From Clostridiaceae bacterium (GTDB lineage Bacteria; Bacillota; Clostridia; Saccharofermentanales; DTU023), in NCBI GenBank assembly GCA_012728535.1, contig JAAYEX010000203.1, forward strand, positions 1 through 7,739: DNA of 7,739 nt, read 5' to 3'. The notes under the pieces were generated by a model. That model was not told where the DNA came from, ran no database searches, and saw only the letters and a program-made list of their open reading frames with translations. Positions within the stretch are counted from its first letter, which is position 1, and every line of letters begins with the position of its first letter. Of this stretch, positions 1 to 6,233 are shown one piece after another. Position numbers and translations under genes: made by a program.

Positions 1-142
1 GACGGGTTTCACGGGCCACATCGCACGGGACCCACGATCGGTTGCGACTCAGACGCGGCGATCCGTGTGCATTTCTCATATATTCTATATTACTTGGAGA
101 TGAATTTAAAGGACTGTGCCACCTGTAAAAAAATTCACTAAC
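1..142. other. Unassigned left edge: GC-rich block followed by AT-rich sequence
   Basis: No gene can be supported here. Bases 1-60 are about 68% G+C (41 of 60 by hand count), while bases 61-120 are about 35% G+C. The forward frame starting at base 1 is open to a TAA at 139-141, and other short open frames exist on both strands, but none gives a protein I recognise. It could be the tail of a gene entering from the left, a non-coding leader, or a contig-end artefact. The sequence does not decide between these. Confidence 0.4.
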
Positions 143-157
143 CAGTATAGTATACTG
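143..157. promoter_or_regulatory. Perfect 7+1+7 palindrome, candidate operator/promoter of the rhodanese lipoprotein gene
   Basis: CAGTATA, a central G, then TATACTG form a perfect inverted repeat 43 bases upstream of the lipoprotein start. The element contains -10-like hexamers (TATAGT at 146-151, TATACT at 151-156), so a bound protein would cover the promoter. No convincing -35 hexamer lies 17 bases upstream of either. This is a candidate operator; the regulator is unknown. Confidence 0.35.
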
Positions 158-199
158 ACAACCCAAAAGCTTCTTAAACAAAATTCGGGAGGCAAAAAT

Positions 200-832
200 A
201 TGCGCAAAAAAGTTTATCTGATCCTTATGCTGGTACCGGTCTTACTCTTCAGCCTTGTAGCCTGTGGAAAAGATGACAATAAAATAGAGGCTGTCAGATT
301 GAGAGCAAATTCTTATCTGGTCATTTCAGATAACGAATTTTCTCGTCAAATCGGAGATCTGGTCACAATTTCTTTTCCAGAAAAACTGGACCAGCCCCCG
401 ATTGGCAGTCTGGCCCTGATCAGTATGAACGATACGATCAGAGAATCTTATCCTCCACAAGCAGATGCCAAAGCTGTAGAGTTAATCAATGAAAAAGCGA
501 AAGTGGTCACTGATCCTAACACAGCTGAAAGGATTGCCTGGCATTTGGGAGAGAATGCCTTCTTAATTGATGTGAGAACTGAAGCTGAATATACAGGTGG
601 ACATATCAGCGGTGCCATCCTGATGCCGCCGGAAGTGATTGCAGACAGCCTTATTGACAAGGTTCCGGACCGCGAAGCTGTTTTACTTCTTTACTGCCGC
701 AGCGGTAATCGATCGGCTGCTGCAGCTAAAATAGTGCGAGAGCTCGGTTATTCCGTCGTTATAGATGCCGGAGGTGTAATTGCATATGAGGGAGACCTGG
801 TTACAGGATCGGATCCCGGACCGATGCCGTAA
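200..832 (+). CDS. Rhodanese-domain lipoprotein
   Basis: This predicts a 210-residue membrane-anchored lipoprotein carrying a rhodanese (sulfurtransferase) domain, presumably facing outside the cell. The ATG at 200 is chosen because GGGAGG at 187-192 precedes it and it starts a typical lipoprotein signal: Arg-Lys-Lys, a hydrophobic stretch at about residues 5-20, and a lipobox LVAC with the lipidated Cys at 22. An in-frame upstream ATG at 116 would bury that signal. Residues about 28-95 form a separate small domain rich in predicted beta strands and ending in an IRESYPPQ-like motif, which resembles the OB-like domain of DUF3221/YobA-type lipoproteins (inference). Residues about 103-203 are the rhodanese domain: DVR at 124-126, GHISGA at 134-139, and the active-site loop CRSGNRS at 166-172 with catalytic Cys166. 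Thiosulfate or persulfide transfer is the known family chemistry, but the donor and acceptor here are unknown. No clear terminator follows. Confidence 0.9.
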   Translation: MRKKVYLILMLVPVLLFSLVACGKDDNKIEAVRLRANSYLVISDNEFSRQIGDLVTISFPEKLDQPPIGSLALISMNDTIRESYPPQADAKAVELINEKAKVVTDPNTAERIAWHLGENAFLIDVRTEAEYTGGHISGAILMPPEVIADSLIDKVPDREAVLLLYCRSGNRSAAAAKIVRELGYSVVIDAGGVIAYEGDLVTGSDPGPMP

Positions 833-1019
833 AGAAAATGAGCTTTCCACTTTAATAGTTTCATCTCTTGGCTTAATATATCCTACAGCGTGATAAATGA
901 AACATTGTTTTCTTTGCAGATGAATGATACTGAGTTGGTGAAGAAATACTGTTTCACTTACACAGAGTCTTCGAAAAAATAATAATTCAAGCCCGCTGGG
1001 GTAATGAAAGGATTTTCTG
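833..1019. other. Intergenic region with alternative short inverted repeats
   Basis: This 187-base gap separates the rhodanese and DUF1858 genes. It holds GTTTCAT at 858-864, ATGAAAC at 897-903 and TGTTTCA at 950-956. The middle copy can pair with the left one (stem 855-864/897-906 with one bulged A) or with the right one (898-904/950-956), but not both. No convincing promoter hexamer pair and no U-tailed terminator was found. Any regulatory role is speculative. Confidence 0.25.
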
Positions 1020-1220
1020 ATGGCAAAAATAACAAAAGATACGATGATTAGTGAAATTATGAGACTTGATCCCGGTCTGGCTCCTATATTGATGAGTGTA
1101 GGTATGCACTGTCTCGGTTGCCCGGCTTCTCAGGCTGAAACATTAGAGCAGGCTGCCATGGTGCACAGTGTTGATGTCAACGAACTGGTTGACAGACTTA
1201 ATGCAGCGCTTGAAGCATAA
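1020..1220 (+). CDS. DUF1858 domain protein (hybrid-cluster-protein-associated redox disulfide type)
   Basis: This is a complete 66-residue cytoplasmic protein, the whole length being one DUF1858 domain. Recognisable features are the N-terminal ITKDTMISEIM segment, the GMHCLGCPAS core with a Cys31-X2-Cys34 pair, and the C-terminal helix (DVNELVDRLNAALEA). Such small proteins are annotated as hybrid cluster protein-associated redox disulfide proteins and are common in anaerobes. The CXXC pair suggests a thiol-disulfide or metal-binding role, but no reaction is established. GAAAGGA at 1006-1012 is a suitable ribosome binding site 7 bases before the ATG. No hybrid cluster protein gene lies in the window. 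The gene ends in the 1254-1289 hairpin shared with convergent pdxS. The family call is firm, the function is not. Confidence 0.88.
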   Translation: MAKITKDTMISEIMRLDPGLAPILMSVGMHCLGCPASQAETLEQAAMVHSVDVNELVDRLNAALEA

Positions 1221-1253
1221 GTTTTAGCCAAATAATCTTTAAAACATAATAAT

Positions 1254-1289
1254 AACGGAGCGGGCAATCCTTCTTGCACGCTCCGTTTT
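1254..1289. terminator. Intrinsic terminator between the DUF1858 gene and pdxS
   Basis: AACGGAGCG (1254-1262) pairs perfectly with CGCTCCGTT (1279-1287). An inner GCAA/TTGC extension closes a small loop. The run TTTT at 1286-1289 follows on the + strand, fitting termination of the DUF1858 transcript. Read on the - strand, the hairpin is followed by the less regular TTATTATTATG, so it may also end pdxS, with weaker support. Confidence 0.8.
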
Positions 1290-1307
1290 CAAGTTCAAAA
1301 TTTTATG

Positions 1308-2150
1308 TCAGCGTCCTGCGAAACTTTTGTCCAAATCATCCATGTTTATGCCCACCATAGCTTCACCCAGATTGCGGGAGACTTCCAGTAAAGCGTGAGC
1401 GTCATTGTAGTTGGCGACAGCCTTCACTATAGCCCTGGCGCGTTTTTCCGGTTCAGTTGATTTAAAGACGCCGGATCCCACGAAGACACCCTCAGCTCCC
1501 AATTGGCGCATAAGGGCAGCATCAGCAGGAGTTGCCACGCCACCGGCTGAAAAATTGAGAACAGGCAGTTTTTCCTCATCATGAACATATTTCAAGAGTT
1601 CATAATCAACCTGCAGGTCTTTGGCTGCTACATAAAGTTCATCCTCTCTCATTGCAGCAATACGTGAAATATCTGCCATGATAGTACGCAAATGGGTAAC
1701 AGCCTGGCTGATATCACCGGTACCTGCCTCACCCTTGGTGCGGATCATGGCTGCACCTTCAGCGATGCGGCGCAGAGCTTCACCAAGATTACGGGCGCCG
1801 CAGACAAAGGGAGTCTTGAAGTTTTTCTTATCAATATGGTAGACATGATCTGCCGGAGTAAGGACCTCAGACTCATCAATAAAATCTACTCCGATGGCCT
1901 CCAGAATCTGAGCTTCAACAAAGTGACCGATGCGGACTTTGGCCATTACCGGTATTTCGACCGCCTTGACGATAGCCTCGATCATAGCCGGGTCAGATGT
2001 CCTGGCGACACCGCTATCTTTGCGGATATCTGCAGGTACACGTTCCAGAGCCATAACTGCAACTGCACCGGCTGCTTCTGCGATTTTTGCTTCTTCGGCA
2101 TTAGTGACGTCCATAATCACGCCGCCGTACAATTTTTTATAAATATCCAT
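1308..2150 (-). CDS. pdxS: Pyridoxal 5'-phosphate synthase, lyase/synthase subunit PdxS
   Basis: PdxS builds pyridoxal 5'-phosphate from ribose 5-phosphate, glyceraldehyde 3-phosphate and ammonia in the DXP-independent pathway. The ammonia is normally delivered by the glutaminase PdxT. The 280-residue protein has the full (beta/alpha)8 signature set: GGVIMDV near the N-terminus with Asp14, the ALERVPADIR segment (34-43), MAKVRIGH with the sugar-binding Lys71 (K81 of Bacillus subtilis), the second lysine Lys139 in RTKGEAGTG (K149 there), and the phosphate-binding AGGVATPADAA and GSGVFKS segments. AGGAGGGAA on the coding strand (2156-2164) supports the ATG at 2150, and an in-frame TAA a few codons upstream rules out a much longer start. 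The protein is 10 residues shorter at its N-terminus than the B. subtilis enzyme. No pdxT is adjacent: downstream lies only a terminator and a convergent gene. A MocR/PdxR-like gene is divergent and probably controls it. Confidence 0.97.
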   Translation of the reverse strand: MDIYKKLYGGVIMDVTNAEEAKIAEAAGAVAVMALERVPADIRKDSGVARTSDPAMIEAIVKAVEIPVMAKVRIGHFVEAQILEAIGVDFIDESEVLTPADHVYHIDKKNFKTPFVCGARNLGEALRRIAEGAAMIRTKGEAGTGDISQAVTHLRTIMADISRIAAMREDELYVAAKDLQVDYELLKYVHDEEKLPVLNFSAGGVATPADAALMRQLGAEGVFVGSGVFKSTEPEKRARAIVKAVANYNDAHALLEVSRNLGEAMVGINMDDLDKSFAGR

Positions 2151-2184
2151 GTATCTTCCCTCCTGAAAGTAGTTTTATATCTTT

Positions 2185-2221
2185 ATCTTAAGTTGAATCT
2201 GCTTCCATGAAAAGAAGCAGA
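2185..2221 (-). promoter_or_regulatory. Candidate pdxS promoter with overlapping inverted repeat (possible PdxR operator)
   Basis: TCTGCTTC (2198-2205) and GAAGCAGA (2214-2221) form a perfect 8+8 inverted repeat with an 8-base spacer, inside the 159-base divergent control region. On the - strand, TTTTCA (2208-2213), a 17-base gap and TAAGAT (2185-2190) form a modest promoter (4 of 6 matches each) whose -35 lies in the repeat spacer. A regulator bound to the repeat would therefore contact this promoter directly. Many MocR proteins bind direct repeats, so assigning the site to the divergent regulator is inference. The hairpin has no U-run and is not a good terminator. Confidence 0.4.
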
Positions 2222-2309
2222 ATGCTCTTGCAAAATGGGTACAGATGTGACGAGAATAATGCTGGCAGTTTTTTTAATATAGAATAAAGCGGAGGAGTGA
2301 TTTTCTTAC

Positions 2310-3710
2310 ATGCTGTACATTGAATTAGATCGGGACGGGACCCTCTACAAGCAGATTTATGAACAATTGGCAGAGCATATCCGCCAACAGCACCTGGCAG
2401 AAGACAGTAAATTGCCCGGCATCCGTTCGCTGGCGGATGAACTTGGAGTGAGTGTCAATACTGTCAACCAGGCCTACCAGCAGTTGCTGGTCGAAGGCTA
2501 TATCTATGCCAGAGAGCGGTCGGGCTATTATGTTAAGTCGATTGATAATCTGCTGGTCCTGCCCAATCCTGATGAAGCGGTTCCGGCAGAGGAAGAGGCC
2601 GATTATACTTATAATTTTTCAATATCAGGCGTCGACGAAGCCCATTTCCCCTATGAAGACTGGCGGCGGGTCTTTCGCAAGACCATCAGAGCAGATACCG
2701 GAATACTGGCCCATACTCCTCCCAAGGGACTTTTTGAGCTTCGGGAAGAGATCGCCCGCTATCTGGAATCCGCACGTGGCATAAAGGTAGACCCGCACCG
2801 TATTATTATTTCAACCGGGATCAGTCAGCTGACTGCACTCTTAGAAAATATCTTGCCGGGTGCACCGGTATTTGCTTTGGAAAATCCCGGTTATATGGTT
2901 GGAAAAACCTCCTATCTGCACGCTTCCAGCAAGTATACGGCCATCAATCATCTTCACTATGACGACAGAAGCCACAGCGTAACTTATTCCGTCGACGTGG
3001 ACACTTTGCCTGAGTCAGTATCCGTAGTTTTCCTGACACCGTCGCATCAGTTTCCTTTTGGTGCAGTGATGCCGGTCGACGCCAGGATTGAAATCCTGAA
3101 CTGGGCTGCCAAGGCGAACCACCGCTATATCATCGAGGATGACTATGATTTTGAGTTCCAGTACAGGTCCAGCAAAATTCCTTCTTTAAAAAGCCTTGAC
3201 TCCAGTGACCGCGTTATCTACATGAGCGGTTTTTCCAAATCAGTAGCTGCCGCCTTGCGCATCAGCTTTATGATCCTGCCTCAGGATCTTCTGGAAAAAT
3301 ATGAAGCCCACTACAGTAGTGAATGTCCGGTGTCGGGTTTTGTCCAGCGAGCCTTGTGTGAGTTTATTAAAGATGGATCCTTTGAGCGCCATGTTAATCG
3401 CATGCGAACCCTGTATTCAAGAAAGAACAAGCTCTTGCTGCAACTGCTGATCAAAGAAGGCTATGAACTGTTCAATTATCATTCGGGTACTTCGCTGGTT
3501 ATCAGGGTTAATACAAATGTGACCAAGGAAAAACTGCAGGCACTGAGGAGGGCAGGCATAAAAATCAATACTGTTGCGGATTTTTGTCAGGAAGCCAGTG
3601 CAGAAGCTGCCATGATGAGAAATTATTTCATTATCGGTTTTGCGGGGGCTACTGAAAAAGAATTGACAGACGGCCTGTCGCTTTTTCAAAAAATCCTAAA
3701 CATCGATTAA
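2310..3710 (+). CDS. MocR/GntR-family PLP-binding transcriptional regulator, PdxR-like
   Basis: This is a 466-residue fusion of a GntR-type winged-helix DNA-binding domain (about 10-77) and a fold-type I aminotransferase-like domain (about 100-466). The HTH shows LYKQIYEQLAEHIR, then LPGIRSLADELGVSVNTVNQAY, with a wing at ERSGYYV. The aminotransferase part has TPSHQFPFG at 243-251, EDDYD at 276-280 (Asp277 for the pyridine nitrogen and Tyr279), and GFSK with Schiff-base Lys310 followed by Arg317. These line up with GabR D279/Y281/K312 at a constant offset of 2. The PLP-binding residues are kept, so it probably senses PLP. Divergence from pdxS makes a PdxR-like role (control of PLP synthesis) the best guess; related MocR proteins control other pathways. 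GGAGGAG at 2291-2297 precedes the ATG by 12 bases, a rather long gap, but an in-frame TGA at 2298-2300 excludes an earlier start. Confidence 0.93.
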   Translation: MLYIELDRDGTLYKQIYEQLAEHIRQQHLAEDSKLPGIRSLADELGVSVNTVNQAYQQLLVEGYIYARERSGYYVKSIDNLLVLPNPDEAVPAEEEADYTYNFSISGVDEAHFPYEDWRRVFRKTIRADTGILAHTPPKGLFELREEIARYLESARGIKVDPHRIIISTGISQLTALLENILPGAPVFALENPGYMVGKTSYLHASSKYTAINHLHYDDRSHSVTYSVDVDTLPESVSVVFLTPSHQFPFGAVMPVDARIEILNWAAKANHRYIIEDDYDFEFQYRSSKIPSLKSLDSSDRVIYMSGFSKSVAAALRISFMILPQDLLEKYEAHYSSECPVSGFVQRALCEFIKDGSFERHVNRMRTLYSRKNKLLLQLLIKEGYELFNYHSGTSLVIRVNTNVTKEKLQALRRAGIKINTVADFCQEASAEAAMMRNYFIIGFAGATEKELTDGLSLFQKILNID

Positions 3711-3783
3711 CTATACCGGATTGGCCTTAGTCACAAAGTTTATTTAGCCTGCTTTATATTTCAAAAAAGAGAGGATTTTAAGA

Positions 3784-4914
3784 ATGAAAATAGTCATAGC
3801 CAGTGATTCCTTTAAGGGAAGCGCCAGTTCGTTGGAAGTAGCGGAGTTTTTGGCTGCAGGTATGAAGAGCCTCAAACCGGACCTGAATGTGTTGAAAGTG
3901 CCTGTGGCTGATGGTGGCGAAGGTACGAGTGAAGCCCTCCGGGATACTTTAGGGGCCGGGCGTGTCAGTTTGGAAGTACAGGATCCGCTGGGACAGACTA
4001 TTGTTGCTGAATACGCATTGGCTGATGGACTGGCCGTGATTGACATGGCCGCAGCTTCCGGTCTGAGCTTATTGCGGACTGAAGATCTTGATCCCTATAC
4101 AGCATCAAGCTACGGTACGGGCGAGATGATTCTCGACGCTGTGAAAAAGGGTGCAAAGGAGATTTATCTGGGTCTGGGCGGGAGTGCTACAAATGACGGC
4201 GGCATTGGCATGGCACAGGCTTTGGGGGTGAAAGCTTTGACTGCGACAGGTGAGAATATCGGACCCGGGGCTGCGGGTCTGGCAAACTTGCATACATTGG
4301 ATCTGTCTGCCCTGGATGCACGCCTGGCCGGTGTGCAATTCTACGCTATCTGTGATGTGACAAATCCCTTGAGCGGAGACAATGGTGCTTCCTATATTTA
4401 CGGGCCACAGAAAGGCGCGCGTGCCGAAGATCTCAAAGATCTGGATCGAATTTTGCATCGTTACGGTGAGATGCTGGAGCAGGTCGCCGGCAGGAAGGTG
4501 AACGACCGGCCCGGCGCCGGGGCTGCAGGGGGTATGGGGGCAGCCTTAGTCGGAATCCTGAATGCGGAACTGAAACCCGGCATTGATACTGTCCTTGACC
4601 TGCTGAATTTCGAAGAGCAAATCCGTGGTAGTGATTTGCTGATCACAGGAGAAGGCAAGATGGATGAATCCAGCCTGTCCGGCAAGGCTGCCGTAGGCAT
4701 TGCCCGGTGCGCCAAGAAACTGGCCCTGCCGGTATTTGCAGTTGTCGGCAGCTCTGAGCTTAATTCTGCTTCTGTACGTGACAAGGGAATCGACCTGCTT
4801 CTCCCGCTCATGGACGGGTCCATGAGTCTGGAAACCGCGATGGCCCAGGTCGGCGTGCTCCTCTTTGAGGCCGGAAAAAAGATTATAAGGATATTCGAGA
4901 GCGGCGACTATTAA
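3784..4914 (+). CDS. Glycerate 2-kinase, GarK/GlxK family
   Basis: The enzyme phosphorylates D-glycerate with ATP; the GarK-type family is known to give 2-phosphoglycerate, which enters lower glycolysis. The 376-residue length is normal. Hallmark motifs are DSFKGS (8-13), ADGGEGT (42-48), GGSATNDGG (132-140), DVTNPL (191-196), the glycine-rich PGAGAAGGMG (243-252) and TGEGKMD (288-294) followed by SGKAAVGIA. GAGAGGA at 3769-3775 is well placed 8 bases before the ATG. The gene follows the MocR-type regulator by 73 bases on the same strand with no terminator visible between them, so co-transcription is possible. No glycerate-forming enzyme (tartronate semialdehyde or hydroxypyruvate reductase) or recognisable glycerate transporter is next to it, so its physiological source of glycerate is unclear. 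It converges on the MFS gene with only 24 bases between stops. Confidence 0.95.
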   Translation: MKIVIASDSFKGSASSLEVAEFLAAGMKSLKPDLNVLKVPVADGGEGTSEALRDTLGAGRVSLEVQDPLGQTIVAEYALADGLAVIDMAAASGLSLLRTEDLDPYTASSYGTGEMILDAVKKGAKEIYLGLGGSATNDGGIGMAQALGVKALTATGENIGPGAAGLANLHTLDLSALDARLAGVQFYAICDVTNPLSGDNGASYIYGPQKGARAEDLKDLDRILHRYGEMLEQVAGRKVNDRPGAGAAGGMGAALVGILNAELKPGIDTVLDLLNFEEQIRGSDLLITGEGKMDESSLSGKAAVGIARCAKKLALPVFAVVGSSELNSASVRDKGIDLLLPLMDGSMSLETAMAQVGVLLFEAGKKIIRIFESGDY

Positions 4915-4938
4915 GTTATAATCCGCTTTTCCGCCGGT

Positions 4939-6150
4939 TCACTTTCTAATCGCAGCCCGATCCGGCAGTTTCCAAATCATCAGCGCCACGGATGCCAAAC
5001 CGACAAAAGCAGCTACAATGAAAGCCTGTGAAAGGCTGTAGACATCTGCGACGGCTCCTGTAACAGCAGGTCCCACCACCATACCTATGCCGTAGACTGC
5101 CTGAAAGAAACCGAGTGCAGTAGCCCGTCGTTCTGAAGGGATATGGCTGGTAGCTGCGTCCATGAAATAAGTCATCTGGGTAGCGGAGACAATACCCAAA
5201 AGGAACATGATGATCAGCAGGATCAGATAGTTTTTACTAAAAGGTATTGTGAAAAGCAGAAGAGCGTTGACCAGCATGCTGGCAGTCAGGATCTGCTTAG
5301 GCCGGAAAAAGCGAAGCAGGATTTTGCTCACCAGAACTATAGCTATCAGACGTGCCAGTGTACTGATTGTAACCATGATGCTGATATGAGACGCGGATAC
5401 GCCCAGGTTGGATGCATATTGCGGTACAAAGCCCTGGGCACTGGAGTAAGACAAAAATTGTGAGACTGCTGCGAAAAGCGACCCCCAAATCAAACCTTTG
5501 TCATGCAGGCTCAGCTTAAGTCCCTCAAGAACGGATAGTCCTGCCTGGCCATCTTCTCTTATTTCCGCCTTGTCTTCAGGCAGAAGAAAACAAAGCATAA
5601 GGCCAATAGCAGCGAAGACAGCGCCCAGACCGAAGCCTTTCGGGTAACCGAAGCGTGCGATGATCTGACCGCCGATGAAAGTGGCGACAATAATTCCGGC
5701 ACTGTTAACAAAGCCCAAATGACCGACTGCTGAAGTGCTGTCGTCAACCTTATAGTTCATATAAAGAGCGGATACCTGAACCCAGAAGGCAGCGGCCACT
5801 CCGCCCATAGCGCGGAAAATGAAAATCATCCCGATTTCCTGCGTAAACATCAGGCCCAGGGCACTGATAAGGGCTGCAGTCATTCCCGCAATAACGAAAG
5901 CCTTCTTTTTTTGCAGATAATCGGACCATATGCCCAGTGGCAAACGCAAAATCATTTGAGTGAAACCATAGCCACCCAGAATCAGGCCCGATTGGGTCAA
6001 AGTGGCACCGACCTCTTCCAGATAGGGAGTAAAGAGCGAAGGATATGTGTAGAGGCCCATCCAAAAAAGTGTTGCGATAACAAGCAGCAAGCGACTTTTG
6101 TTCCTGGAACGCCAATTACTAAGCGAGGATGAGAATTCCTGTCCTGTCAT
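4939..6150 (-). CDS. MFS transporter, 12-TM, substrate unknown
   Basis: This 403-residue integral membrane protein of the major facilitator superfamily has about twelve hydrophobic segments (roughly 21-43, 53-75, 84-103, 106-128, 143-165, 170-190, 218-240, 253-275, 285-303, 308-327, 343-367 and 371-393). A charged central loop lies around 191-216. The loop between TM2 and TM3 carries a motif A variant, GIWSDYLQKKK (73-83), keeping Gly73 and Asp77 but with Tyr and Gln where Arg and Gly are usual. TM11 carries a glycine-rich GIGMVVGPAVTG (354-365), as seen in many drug- or metabolite-transporting MFS proteins. The substrate cannot be told. AGGAGG on the coding strand (6156-6161) sits 5 bases from the ATG. 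The gene is divergent from a methyltransferase gene, with an 83-base shared control region. Confidence 0.93.
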   Translation of the reverse strand: MTGQEFSSSLSNWRSRNKSRLLLVIATLFWMGLYTYPSLFTPYLEEVGATLTQSGLILGGYGFTQMILRLPLGIWSDYLQKKKAFVIAGMTAALISALGLMFTQEIGMIFIFRAMGGVAAAFWVQVSALYMNYKVDDSTSAVGHLGFVNSAGIIVATFIGGQIIARFGYPKGFGLGAVFAAIGLMLCFLLPEDKAEIREDGQAGLSVLEGLKLSLHDKGLIWGSLFAAVSQFLSYSSAQGFVPQYASNLGVSASHISIMVTISTLARLIAIVLVSKILLRFFRPKQILTASMLVNALLLFTIPFSKNYLILLIIMFLLGIVSATQMTYFMDAATSHIPSERRATALGFFQAVYGIGMVVGPAVTGAVADVYSLSQAFIVAAFVGLASVALMIWKLPDRAAIRK

Positions 6151-6175
6151 ATTTGCCTCCTTCGTTGTAAAGGGT

Positions 6176-6181
6176 ATTATA
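6176..6181 (-). promoter_or_regulatory. Candidate -10 box for the MFS gene
   Basis: On the - strand this reads TATAAT, a consensus -10 hexamer. It would place the transcript start about 7 bases downstream, leaving a leader of roughly 20 bases that just contains the AGGAGG site at 6156-6161. No good -35 hexamer lies 16-18 bases upstream, so the promoter is weak or activator-dependent, if real. Confidence 0.45.
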
Positions 6182-6194
6182 GACTATGCCCGAA

Positions 6195-6223
6195 TTGATT
6201 ATCTTGAAGAAATAGTTTATATA
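6195..6223 (+). promoter_or_regulatory. Candidate promoter for the methyltransferase gene
   Basis: TTGATT (6195-6200) and TATATA (6218-6223) are separated by 17 bases, a good sigma-A layout. The -10 runs into the AGGA at 6223-6226 that would serve as ribosome binding site for the ATG at 6234. Transcription from here would begin only a few bases before the start codon, giving a nearly leaderless mRNA. Either this promoter or that ribosome binding site is used, but not both. Confidence 0.35.
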
Positions 6224-6233
6224 GGAATGACTG

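Noticed and set aside
101..142. Tiny open frame MNLKDCATCKKIH with a CXXC pair, preceded by TTGGAG
   Set aside because: Thirteen codons with a weak ribosome binding site and no recognisable family; the Cys pair is easily due to chance.
116..199. Longer upstream start for the rhodanese lipoprotein
   Set aside because: It would place 28 residues before the signal peptide and lacks a good ribosome binding site, while the ATG at 200 has GGGAGG and a proper lipoprotein signal.
1692..2210. Long + strand open frame opposite pdxS
   Set aside because: It is a shadow of pdxS on the other strand; its translation is cysteine- and phenylalanine-rich with no family resemblance.
4900..4930. Possible terminator between glycerate kinase and MFS genes (AGCGG ... 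CCGCTTTT)
   Set aside because: Only a 5-base stem with an 18-base loop and four T; too weak to call, although some terminator is expected in this 24-base convergent gap.
6193..6209. FNR-like half-sites near TTGATTATCTTGAA
   Set aside because: One half matches the TTGAT-N4-ATCAA consensus but the other matches only 3 of 5 bases; chance is a better explanation in AT-rich sequence.
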